Assembly: GCF_047238105.1 (NCBI RefSeq)
Contig: NZ_JBDFMD010000001.1
Coordinates: 4,526,001-4,590,000, forward strand
Source: Paenibacillus_D sp047238105
GTDB taxonomy: Bacteria; Bacillota; Bacilli; Paenibacillales; Paenibacillaceae
Reading direction: 5' to 3'
Length of the DNA stretch: 64,000 nucleotides
The position numbers were made by a program, and so were the translations under genes. The first letter of the stretch is position 1; the number at the start of each line of letters is the position of its first letter. The notes beneath the pieces are model-generated. The model did no database searches. It had not been told where the DNA came from and saw nothing but the letters and a program-made list of their open reading frames with translations. Shown here piece by piece: positions 34,974 through 42,362 of this stretch.

Positions 34974-35633
34974 TTACGCGTCCTTCAGATATTCGAGCAG
35001 CTTGGGATAAAAGGCCGCCTGAAAATGAATGCCGTCCGTGTCATACAGATTCGCATATTGAGTGACCAGCGGCGTCAGATCGACAAACCCGATCTGCTTG
35101 TCGGCGGCCAGCTTTTGGAGTCCTTCATTATAAGCGTCGATGTTCCGGTAGCGCGGCTCCGCTTCCTCGGCGTCAGCCGTAACGGGCGCAACGGACAGCA
35201 GGACGATCTTTGTCTGGGGCAGCGGCACCCGGATGCGGTCGATCAACTCCCCGTAGTGCGTGAGCGAATGCGTCTGCGGATCGTCCGTCGGCCACAGGAT
35301 ATCGGTTGAGCCCAGATGGATGAAGACACGCTCAGGCTCGCGCGCGACAAGATTGTCCACGTCATCTTCCATAAGTGTGAATTCTGCCGTCTTGCCCGCG
35401 CCGGCAATGACGCGCTCCTCGCTCAATATGTCGTGAAAAGTCAGTCCCTCCGTGATCGAATCGCCGAGAAATACCGTGTCCCTGTACAGCTCCTCGTAGG
35501 AAGTGGAAGGCTCGCTTGCGGGCTCCGCTCCCTTGGATGGCGGCGCCTCCCCGGGGGCGGATTGTTGATTGCACGCGGCAACCGATAAAGCGATGATGAC
35601 GATGAGCAGCAGCTTAAGTCCTTTGGTATGCAT
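34974..35633 (-). CDS. SGNH/GDSL hydrolase lipoprotein
   Basis: This 219-residue lipoprotein has a signal peptide with lipobox VAAC at about residues 18-21. Its SGNH hydrolase domain shows block I FLGDSITEG, an INGTD-like block (HLGSTDILWP) and a C-terminal DGIHF catalytic block. Such enzymes act as esterases or acyl transferases on surface glycans. It is the first gene of the acylation cluster (66 bases before the MBOAT gene), so it may add or remove the same acyl groups. Confidence 0.85.
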   Translation of the reverse strand: MHTKGLKLLLIVIIALSVAACNQQSAPGEAPPSKGAEPASEPSTSYEELYRDTVFLGDSITEGLTFHDILSEERVIAGAGKTAEFTLMEDDVDNLVAREPERVFIHLGSTDILWPTDDPQTHSLTHYGELIDRIRVPLPQTKIVLLSVAPVTADAEEAEPRYRNIDAYNEGLQKLAADKQIGFVDLTPLVTQYANLYDTDGIHFQAAFYPKLLEYLKDA

Positions 35634-35751
35634 CTTTCATTTCCCCTTTCTCTTGTTCTATAGAAGTGTACAAGAGAGAAATAAAGATGAGGTGCAGACC
35701 GTATGCAGATGAAGTGAATTTATTTGCAGAAAGGGGGAGCGGACTGCATAC

Positions 35752-35789
35752 GAAAAACAAGCGCCGAACCTGAAGTTCTGCGCTTGTTC
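35752..35789 (-). terminator. Terminator after the histidine kinase gene
   Basis: On the minus strand, AACAAGCGC..AAC pairs with GTT..GCGCTTGTT (with one internal mismatch) and runs into TTTTTCG. It separates the two-component operon from the SGNH gene. Confidence 0.8.
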
Positions 35790-35812
35790 CTTGTATGTGA
35801 GCGGCCACAGAC

Positions 35813-37669
35813 TTATGGATTGTCTTTCTCTGCGGCTGTGATATCTTCGGCACCAAGCTTGCTCAATTCAAAATAAAACTTCACGCCATCCGTCGTATTG
35901 GCCGCTCCGTAGCGGGCTCCGTGCAGCTCCAGGATCTGTCTGGAGATCGCCAGACCGAGCCCAGTGCCGCCGGTTGCCCGATGTCTGGACTGTTCGCCGC
36001 GGTAAAAACGATCCCATATTTTCTCCAGTTGTTCCTCTGGGATACGCGCGCCTTTGTTCTCGATGCAGATCTTCACCGTATCCGGTTCCTCGATTGTCGT
36101 CACCAGGATCTGCTCGCCTTCCGGCGTATAGCGGATCGCGTTCGTCAGGAAGTTCACAACGACCTGTTCGATGCGCAGCGGGTTGGCGACCACCTCGGCA
36201 GGGACGAAGCGGGTGTGCAGCCGCAACCGCCTGTTGGCCATATCCTGGGCCAGCTTTTCGCATACCCGCTCCAGCACCGCATCGATACGGAACCGGGACA
36301 ACGCCATGTTGTACGTGCCGGATTCGTATTTTGCCAGCTCCAGCATATCCGAGATTAACAGGTTCATCTTCCCCAGCTCGTCTTCCATCGCGGTCCAATA
36401 ATACTCCCGCTTCCGGCTGTCGGGCTTATCCTTGAGGATATACATGCAGCTCTCGATGACACTAAGCGGCGTTTTCAATTCATGGGATACGCCGGCGATG
36501 AATGCTTTGCGTGTCTGCTCCAGCCGCTTTTCTTGCGCGATGTCCTGCTCCAGCCGGTCGATATGGCTGTGCAGCAAGCCGGACAGCTCGTTGATGCTGC
36601 CGGAGAGACTGCCGATCTCATCTTCGGTGGCGACGGGGAGCCGGACAGAGAAGTCCAGGTTGGCCATTTTTTGCGTAGCTTCGTTCATGCGCAGCAGGGG
36701 GCGGGCGATCCGGCGGGCATAATAATAGGATGCCAGCAGGACGAGCAGCAGCGTGCCGGTCACGACATAGCCATAGTATTGGCGGGCCACGCCCACGACT
36801 TCATCCACCGGTTGGAGCGATGTCATCGCGAACTGAAACCCGGCGTCACCTGAACGGTCCGTCGTCGGCGTGATGAATACTTTGTAGGGGATATTGTTTT
36901 CCTCGTAATCGAGGATGACCTCGTCCGTGGGGCTGACATCGCCGAAGAGCAGATCGGCCTGGAAGGCCTTTATCCTCTCCAACAACAAGTGGTTGGTGTA
37001 CCGTGATTCGGCCGCTCCCTCGGGTGTCCGGACCGCTGTGACGGTTCCGAATGCCAGCACGCTCGGGTAATGATTACGAAATTCGTCCCCATCCTCGGAG
37101 CTTTGGGAGACTTCCAATTCCTTGCGTACGAGCGCTTCATTTTCCAGTTGGCTCTCATCACGCAGATTAGCCCTGTGTTTGGCAATGCGTTGAGGATACA
37201 ACCGATTGTTGATTAACAAACCTTCGATGGCGATAGGTTCCCCCGGCGTAACGATATAATGGGGCTTAAGCGGATAATCGTCTCTTAGCTCTTCTACGTT
37301 CAGCACCGTATACATGGGAATGGTTATCGACTGCCCGGCGAGCTCAGGAGCGTTCTCCGCGCCTTCCAATGTCACCACGGTTTCAAAATTATCCGCAAAT
37401 CGCAGATGGCCCTCGGCGTCCAATCGGATCACCCAGGTATTGTACTGCTGATAGAAGAGCTGCTCCTCCGCATAGGCGGTCTGGGCATCTCCGCTATCCG
37501 TCTGTGTCTCTTGAGCGAAGGCTTGGAGTGCGGACTGGACGTTGCCGACCTTCTGGTGCACATAGTACTGCTGAAAAAACACCGTCTGGGCGACAAAGAG
37601 ACCGGCGACGATGAGGGTGCACAAGCCCGCCGTCAGCAGGAACAGCTTAAGGACGATGCTTTTCCTCAT
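35813..37669 (-). CDS. Sensor histidine kinase
   Basis: This 618-residue membrane kinase has TM1 near residues 8-30 and an extracellular sensor of about 270 residues. TM2 follows at about 298-318, then HAMP, then HisKA with phospho-acceptor H396 (VSHELKTPLSV). The ATP-binding domain has an N box (FLTNAIRYTPEG), a G1-like DRFYRGEQ segment and G2 GTGLGLAIS. Its ATG overlaps the response-regulator stop (ATGA). The signal is unknown. Its closeness to the surface-acylation genes suggests a cell-envelope signal, but that is only inference. Confidence 0.93.
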   Translation of the reverse strand: MRKSIVLKLFLLTAGLCTLIVAGLFVAQTVFFQQYYVHQKVGNVQSALQAFAQETQTDSGDAQTAYAEEQLFYQQYNTWVIRLDAEGHLRFADNFETVVTLEGAENAPELAGQSITIPMYTVLNVEELRDDYPLKPHYIVTPGEPIAIEGLLINNRLYPQRIAKHRANLRDESQLENEALVRKELEVSQSSEDGDEFRNHYPSVLAFGTVTAVRTPEGAAESRYTNHLLLERIKAFQADLLFGDVSPTDEVILDYEENNIPYKVFITPTTDRSGDAGFQFAMTSLQPVDEVVGVARQYYGYVVTGTLLLVLLASYYYARRIARPLLRMNEATQKMANLDFSVRLPVATEDEIGSLSGSINELSGLLHSHIDRLEQDIAQEKRLEQTRKAFIAGVSHELKTPLSVIESCMYILKDKPDSRKREYYWTAMEDELGKMNLLISDMLELAKYESGTYNMALSRFRIDAVLERVCEKLAQDMANRRLRLHTRFVPAEVVANPLRIEQVVVNFLTNAIRYTPEGEQILVTTIEEPDTVKICIENKGARIPEEQLEKIWDRFYRGEQSRHRATGGTGLGLAISRQILELHGARYGAANTTDGVKFYFELSKLGAEDITAAEKDNP

Positions 37670-38340
37670 GACTCTGCCTCGAATTTGTATCCGGAGCGGA
37701 CGACCGTAACGATGTGCTTGGCATGTCCGTGCAGCTTGGCCCGCAGATTGCGGATATGACTGCTCAGCGTCCGGTCGTCGCCGGCGAAGTCATAGCCCCA
37801 GATTTTCGTGACCAACTGCTCCCTGCTGAGGATGATGCCGCGGTTGTGCATCAGGCAGGCCAGGATCTCGAATTCGGTGTGCGTCAGGCTGCAAGGCTGG
37901 CCGTCCACGGTCGCAGTCCGCGAAGGGAGGTGGAGGACGATACCGCCGCCTGCCAACGTGTGCTCCGCCTGGCGATGCTGTCGCCCCTCCAGCAGCCGCT
38001 TCGTCCGTGCGAGCAGGATGGGCGGACTGCACGGCTTCACCACATAGTCATCTGCGCCCAGTTCGAATCCCAGCAGCGTGTCGTCCTCGTCCGAGCGGGA
38101 GGTCAGCATCAGGATCGGCACGTTTGACGTCTTGCGGATCCGGCGGCAGACGGACCACCCGTCCAGTTCCGGCAGCATGATGTCCAGGATGATCAGGTCG
38201 ATCTCATGCTCCTGGAACAACGCCAGCGCCTGGCTGCCATCGCCGGCCTCCAGCACCTGGTATCCCTCATCGATCAGATATTCCTTTGTAATTTCCCTTA
38301 GTACCTGCTGGTCTTCCACGATCAATATCGTCTTCGGCAT
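37666..38340 (-). CDS. OmpR-family response regulator
   Basis: This 224-residue regulator has a receiver domain with phospho-acceptor D53 (LIILDIMLPELDG), T80 and K102. The C-terminal winged helix (LTHTEFEILACLMHNRG, then DRTLSSHIRNLRAKL) binds DNA. ATG 38340 follows AAGGGGTACG; the frame is open to 38403 but without a ribosome site. It is the first gene of the two-component operon and is phosphorylated by the kinase that follows it. Confidence 0.94.
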   Translation of the reverse strand: MPKTILIVEDQQVLREITKEYLIDEGYQVLEAGDGSQALALFQEHEIDLIILDIMLPELDGWSVCRRIRKTSNVPILMLTSRSDEDDTLLGFELGADDYVVKPCSPPILLARTKRLLEGRQHRQAEHTLAGGGIVLHLPSRTATVDGQPCSLTHTEFEILACLMHNRGIILSREQLVTKIWGYDFAGDDRTLSSHIRNLRAKLHGHAKHIVTVVRSGYKFEAES

Positions 38341-38405
38341 GTCGTACCCCTTGATGATTAGGTTTATACACACGATGTTACCATGTTTGGGAAGAGGGCT
38401 CAAAG

Positions 38406-38446
38406 CAAAAAGCCGAATCCCCGGCGGTTACGCTCTGGATCCGGCA
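38406..38446 (-). terminator. Terminator in the 3' region of fnr
   Basis: On the minus strand, GCCGGATCC pairs with GGATTCGGC (one wobble) around a 16-base loop, followed by TTTTTGC. It lies beyond the tandem repeat, so the repeat would be part of the fnr 3' untranslated RNA. Confidence 0.7.
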
Positions 38447-38466
38447 TTCGTATATGGAAAGGAACG

Positions 38467-38615
38467 TCACTTTTGGGGGATCTTAATCGGGGGCACCCCC
38501 GAAAGTAATCGGATTAGGCTACAGCGCCTCACTTCACTTTTGGGGGATCTTAATCGGGGGCCCCCCCGAAAGTAATCGGACTAAGCTCCAGCGCTTCACT
38601 TCACTTTTGGGGGAT
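38467..38615. repeat. 67-bp tandem repeat (two copies plus a partial third)
   Basis: TCACTTTTGGGGGAT recurs at 38467, 38534 and 38601, exactly 67 bases apart. The copies differ at a few positions; the third is cut off at the fnr stop. Each full unit can form either CTTTTGGGGG / CCCCCGAAAG (10 bp) or a tight CGGGGG / CCCCCG hairpin. No coding potential or mobile-element ends were seen. Confidence 0.9.
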
Positions 38616-38619
38616 TTTT

Positions 38620-39357
38620 TTATACTCGGCAGATATCCTTAGGGCAGTTCTCGCATTTGCAGATGTTCTGCAGATACTTGAGGTCCTTGATCAGCACCGA
38701 GCCGTTGTCCACCGCGATCGCATCCGCACGCCGCAGGTCCGAGAGAATCCGGTTGACGCTCTCGCGGGTCGCGCCGATCATCTCGGCCATCTCGCTGTTG
38801 GTGATCTTCTTGTCGATCCGGATGCCGTCCTTGCACTCTGTACCGTACGAGTTGCCGAGCCGGATGATGAGCGAGCAGAGGGCGCCGGGCTTGCCGTAGA
38901 GCAGCAGGTCGCGGAATTTCGTCTGCGTCATCCGGTGCATCACGCCCATCCATTTCATAAATTCGATCGCCAGATCGCCATGCTGCCACAGCATCGTCTC
39001 CAGATCCTTATGCTGGATGATGCCGATCTCTGCATCCTCGATCACTTCGGCATTGAAACTCTGCACCGACTGTTGGAATGGATCGATCTGGCCGAACATA
39101 TCGCCAGCATGGTGCAGATAGAGTGTGATTTTGGTGCCGTTGTCGGTCATCTTCGTCAGCTTCACGCGGCCCGACTTCACGTAGTACAGGTATTCGGCCG
39201 AATCGCCGTCCCAGAACAGGTATGCTCCTGCTTTAACCTTGTTGATATACATCAGACTTGTAAGCTTTTCTATATTATCGGGGGAGAAGTAAGCCGAGAT
39301 CCCTTGAGTGGCTGTCGGCTGATGCTCCTGTGCTGCTGCACTCACGGCGGTCTTCAT
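38620..39357 (-). CDS. fnr: Anaerobic regulator Fnr (Bacillus type)
   Basis: This 245-residue Crp/Fnr regulator has a cyclic-nucleotide-binding-like domain at about 20-140 and an HTH at about 190-222 (TNSEMAEMIGATRESVNRILSDL). The C-terminus carries C233, C235, C238 and C243. The C-x2-C-x4-C spacing matches the C-terminal cluster that holds [4Fe-4S] in B. subtilis Fnr, unlike the N-terminal cluster of E. coli FNR. It should bind TGTGA-N6-TCACA sites without oxygen. Two such sites lie upstream of nearby operons. Confidence 0.9.
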   Translation of the reverse strand: MKTAVSAAAQEHQPTATQGISAYFSPDNIEKLTSLMYINKVKAGAYLFWDGDSAEYLYYVKSGRVKLTKMTDNGTKITLYLHHAGDMFGQIDPFQQSVQSFNAEVIEDAEIGIIQHKDLETMLWQHGDLAIEFMKWMGVMHRMTQTKFRDLLLYGKPGALCSLIIRLGNSYGTECKDGIRIDKKITNSEMAEMIGATRESVNRILSDLRRADAIAVDNGSVLIKDLKYLQNICKCENCPKDICRV

Positions 39358-39401
39358 GCTGATTGGCCCCTTTCATCGGATAGTTTTTCCTTTATAATAA
39401 A

Positions 39402-39417
39402 AGTATACAATGTCACA
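39402..39417 (-). promoter_or_regulatory. Half Fnr box upstream of fnr
   Basis: On the minus strand TGTGACATTG, identical to the first ten bases of the mobA Fnr box, is followed by TATACT instead of a TCACA half. It could allow weak autoregulation. The -10 spacing differs from the two activated promoters. Confidence 0.35.
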
Positions 39418-39484
39418 CCTGCGGGGGATATCGGGAGAAGCCCTAAAGTTGAGCGCCGGATCAAGGGGATTCCCCTAGCCGGCA

Positions 39485-39527
39485 TGTGACATTGATCACT
39501 GCGTGAAGAACGGATTGGTGGTGTAAT
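39485..39527 (+). promoter_or_regulatory. Fnr box and promoter of the mobA operon
   Basis: TGTGA-CATTGA-TCACT (39485-39500) fits the Fnr consensus TGTGA-N6-TCACA at nine of ten fixed positions. The -10 TGTAAT is at 39522-39527, giving a start near 39534 and a box centred at about -41.5, the class II activator position. Confidence 0.75.
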
Positions 39528-39576
39528 AAAGACACAACAAAAGGTCATGACAGCCGCGAGGCGGCAAGGAGGATGC

Positions 39577-40221
39577 ATGATGCTGACAGGGATTATTGTG
39601 GCAAACGGGCATAGCCGACGGATGGAGGGCGAGAATAAAAGCTTGCTGCAGGTTGGCGGCGAGGCGCTCATCCAGCGGCAAATCCGGTTAATGAAATGTG
39701 TCTGCAGCGAGATCATTATTGTGACCAATACCCCTCGGCTTTTCCTGCGCAAAGTGGACGAGTCGGTACGGATTCTGACGGATTATTACCCTAATCGCGG
39801 ACCGCTGGGCGGCATGCATGCCGGTCTGACGCTCTCCCGCAACAAGCACGCCTGGATCGCAGGCTGGGATATGCCCTTCCTCTCCTGGGAGGCCGCCTCT
39901 CTGATGCTGCGTCATCTTCAGCCGACAGCGGAAGCCGTATTGCCTGTGATCGGCGGGACGGCCCGGGTGCTGCACGGCATCTTCGACCGCTCCAGTGCGG
40001 TCAAGATGGAGACGCTGCTCATGAACGATCTGGCGATGCTGCCGGCTTTGCTCGATGTGCTGGAATGGCAGGAGATGCCCGAATCCGAGTTTGTCCGCTC
40101 CGGCATCGATCCTGGTTTTGTAACGGCAATCAAGACAAGAGAGGATTATCTCGAGACACTGCGTTTGCTGGAAGGAAAGGATGTCGACACCTATGGAACA
40201 CGCTCCCCTGCGCCGGGTTGA
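39577..40221 (+). CDS. mobA: Molybdenum cofactor guanylyltransferase-like (MobA)
   Basis: This 214-residue nucleotidyltransferase of the MobA family attaches GMP to molybdopterin. GIIVANGHSRRMEGENKSLL replaces the usual LAGGxSRRMGxDK signature; RGPLGGMHAGL and AGWDMPFLS match the family. ATG 39577 has GCAAGGAGG just upstream; a second ATG follows directly. It is first in an Fnr-controlled operon with an FNT transporter and lactate dehydrogenase, which fits a role in anaerobic molybdoenzyme maturation. The altered signature leaves room for another nucleotidyltransferase activity. Confidence 0.8.
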   Translation: MMLTGIIVANGHSRRMEGENKSLLQVGGEALIQRQIRLMKCVCSEIIIVTNTPRLFLRKVDESVRILTDYYPNRGPLGGMHAGLTLSRNKHAWIAGWDMPFLSWEAASLMLRHLQPTAEAVLPVIGGTARVLHGIFDRSSAVKMETLLMNDLAMLPALLDVLEWQEMPESEFVRSGIDPGFVTAIKTREDYLETLRLLEGKDVDTYGTRSPAPG

Positions 40222-40978
40222 GCAGCTCGCACTTAAGAAGGAAAAAGTTTATCGGAACAACAAGCTTCACTATCTGCTGCGGGCGATGCTGGCCAGTATG
40301 TTTATCGGCTTCGGCGTTATCGTCGCCTTCAAGACCGGCAGCTTCTTCTATGCCGACCAGTCGCCCTTCCTGTATCCGATGGCAGCCATCACCTTCGGTG
40401 CGGCGATCATCCTGATCTCGTACGGCGGCGGTGACTTGTTCACAGGCAACACGTTTTATTTCACCTACGCGGCGCTCCGGGGCAAGCTGAAGTGGGCGCG
40501 GGTCGTCACTTTGTGGCTCTACAGCTATGGCGGCAATGTGCTGGGCGCGGCTGCGTTCGCTTTGCTGATCTGGGCGACGGGACTGTTCCGCGAAGTCTCG
40601 GTGCATGCCTTCCTGCTCGAGGTCGTCGAGAAGAAGATGCATGCGCCGACGATGGAGCTGTTCTTCCGGGGGCTGCTTTGTAACTGGCTCGTCTGTCTTG
40701 CTTTTTTCATCCCGATGAACTTGCGGGGCGACGGTCCGAAGCTGTTTGCGATGATGCTGTTTGTGTTTTGTTTTTTCATCTCGGGGTACGAGCATAGTAT
40801 AGCCAATTTATGTACATTTGCTATTGCTTTCGTCGTAGATACGCAAGGCTCCGTGTCGGTAGGCGGCATGCTTCATAATTTGATCCCCGTTACGCTGGGC
40901 AATCTTTTAGGTGGTGCAGTATTTATGGGGTGGATGTATTACAAGGTTAACAAACCATTCGAGGAGGAGTCGGCATGA
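40181..40978 (+). CDS. Formate/nitrite transporter (FNT) family channel
   Basis: This 265-residue, six-TM protein is of the FNT family (FocA/NirC), which forms pentameric channels for formate, nitrite or other small anions. Family parts are visible: LLRAMLASMFIGFGVIVAF, GGDLFTGNTFYF, then LLCNWLVCLAFFIPMNL and GYEHSIANL with the pore-lining His-type segment. The start could be ATG 40181 or 40193; both overlap mobA. With ldh downstream and Fnr control upstream, formate, nitrite or lactate are all possible cargo. Confidence 0.9.
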   Translation: MSTPMEHAPLRRVEQLALKKEKVYRNNKLHYLLRAMLASMFIGFGVIVAFKTGSFFYADQSPFLYPMAAITFGAAIILISYGGGDLFTGNTFYFTYAALRGKLKWARVVTLWLYSYGGNVLGAAAFALLIWATGLFREVSVHAFLLEVVEKKMHAPTMELFFRGLLCNWLVCLAFFIPMNLRGDGPKLFAMMLFVFCFFISGYEHSIANLCTFAIAFVVDTQGSVSVGGMLHNLIPVTLGNLLGGAVFMGWMYYKVNKPFEEESA

Positions 40979-41889
40979 AAAAGACAAGGGTAGTTGTAAT
41001 CGGTGTGGGCATGGTGGGGTCGACCACAGCCTATACGTTGTTGTTGCGGGAGCGCGCGGACGAGCTGGTCCTGATCGATGTGGATCATAACAAGGCAGTC
41101 GGCGACGCGCTGGATATGAACCATGGCATGCCGTTTATCGGCCATACCGAAGTGTGGGCGGGTACGTATGAAGATTGCAAAGACGCCGACATCATCATCA
41201 TCACGGCTGGTTCGGCGCAGAAGCCGGGGGAGACGCGCACCGATCTGCTCAAACGCAACGTGTCGATCTATGAGAGCATCATCGATGAAGTGCTGAAGTA
41301 CAACGATAACGGCATCCTGCTGCTGGCTACGAATCCGGTAGACATCATGAGCTACTTCTCGCTGAAGAAGTCGGGCTGGCCGATCAACCGCGTCATTGGT
41401 TCGGGTACACTGCTGGACAGCGCCCGCCTCCGCTACCTGATCGGCGAGGAGCTGAAGCTCGATTCGCGCAGCGTGCATGCACACATCATCGGTGAGCACG
41501 GCGACTCGGAGCTGGCGGTGTGGAGTCTGGCCAATGTCGCCGGCGCGCCGGTGGAGCTGGATGAGGCGACGAAGGAGAAAGTATTCGTCGATACGCGGGA
41601 TGCGGCTTACCAGATCATCGAGGCCAAAGGCGCGACTTACTACGCCATCGCGCTGGCACTCGACCGGATCGTCACCGCGATCCTCCGCGATGAAGCGGCA
41701 GTGCTCAATGTGTCGACGCTGCTGCAGGACTACTATGGCATCTCGGATGTCTACCTCGGCGTCCCGTGCGTGGTCGACCGCCAGGGCGTGCGCCAGGTGA
41801 TGGACATCGCGCTCACCGACGAGGAGCAGCAGCTGCTCCACAAGTCGGCCGACAAGCTCAAGGACCTGATCCGCTCGATCGAGAGCTAG
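40975..41889 (+). CDS. ldh: L-lactate dehydrogenase
   Basis: This 304-residue NAD-dependent L-lactate dehydrogenase has a Rossmann start VVVIGVGMVGSTTAY and the substrate loop SAQKPGETR, with Gln (not Arg) marking lactate rather than malate specificity. ATNPVDIMSY and catalytic His175 in GEHGDSE follow. It overlaps the FNT gene by four bases (ATGA). It regenerates NAD+ by reducing pyruvate during oxygen limitation, which agrees with the Fnr box at the head of the operon. Confidence 0.95.
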   Translation: MKKTRVVVIGVGMVGSTTAYTLLLRERADELVLIDVDHNKAVGDALDMNHGMPFIGHTEVWAGTYEDCKDADIIIITAGSAQKPGETRTDLLKRNVSIYESIIDEVLKYNDNGILLLATNPVDIMSYFSLKKSGWPINRVIGSGTLLDSARLRYLIGEELKLDSRSVHAHIIGEHGDSELAVWSLANVAGAPVELDEATKEKVFVDTRDAAYQIIEAKGATYYAIALALDRIVTAILRDEAAVLNVSTLLQDYYGISDVYLGVPCVVDRQGVRQVMDIALTDEEQQLLHKSADKLKDLIRSIES

Positions 41890-41909
41890 CTGGAAGCTCC
41901 AGGCTCGAG

Positions 41910-41938
41910 GCCTGTCCCGTTACGGGGCAGGCTTTTTT
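41910..41938 (+). terminator. Intrinsic terminator after ldh
   Basis: GCCTG-T-CCCG pairs with CGGG-G-CAGGC around TTA, then TTTTTT. It begins 20 bases after the stop. Confidence 0.9.
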
Positions 41939-42002
41939 GGTTGTTTTGGAGCGCGTTCAAGTGGCAATCTGCTGCAGACGCCCGCATGTTTGTCGTGCCG
42001 CC

Positions 42003-42350
42003 GTGCCGGAATGCGTCGAAATAACTGCCGTATGGCATTTGGATGGAGCGACCAGGCCGGAATGCGTCGAAATAACTGCCGTATGGCATTTGGATGGAGC
42101 GAACAGGCCGGGATGCGCCGAAATAGCTGCCGTATGGCATTTGGATGGAGCGAACAGGTCGGAATGCGTCGAAATAACTGCCGTATGGCATTTGGATGGA
42201 GCGAACAGGCCGGAATGCGTCGAAATAGCTGCCGTATGGCATTTGGATGGTGCGCCCGGGCCGGAATGCGTCGAAATAACTGCCGTATGGCATTTGGATG
42301 GAGCGGCCGGGCTGATATGCGTCGAAATAACTGCCGTATGGCATTTGGTT
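42003..42350. repeat. 51-bp tandem repeat array, seven copies
   Basis: The marker TATGGCATTTGG starts at 42031, 42082, 42133, 42184, 42235, 42286 and 42337, exactly 51 bases apart. The unit begins GGCCGGAATGCGTCGAAATA and contains the hairpin TGCC-GTAT-GGCA. Copies differ by one to a few bases, most at the ends of the array. Because 51 is a multiple of three, several frames stay open on both strands (for example MPYGSYFDAFRPGRSIQ units on the minus strand), but none has a ribosome site, so it is treated as non-coding. Confidence 0.93.
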
Positions 42351-42362
42351 AGAGGCCCACGT

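Noticed and set aside
34068..35309. A 413-codon open frame opposite the MBOAT and SGNH genes
   Set aside because: It spans two genes and their gap on the other strand, with Arg/Gln-rich low-complexity translation and no ribosome site.
38467..38615. Insertion-sequence ends or CRISPR-like repeat
   Set aside because: There is no transposase, no target duplication and no spacers. It is a simple 67-bp tandem repeat.
41886..42344. Minus-strand frame of 17-residue MPYGSYFDAFRPGRSIQ repeats
   Set aside because: It begins inside the repeat without a ribosome site, and other frames are equally open because the unit is 51 bases. Treated as a by-product of the repeat.
42003..42350. CRISPR array
   Set aside because: The 51-bp units are contiguous and nearly identical along their whole length. 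There are no variable spacers and no cas genes.
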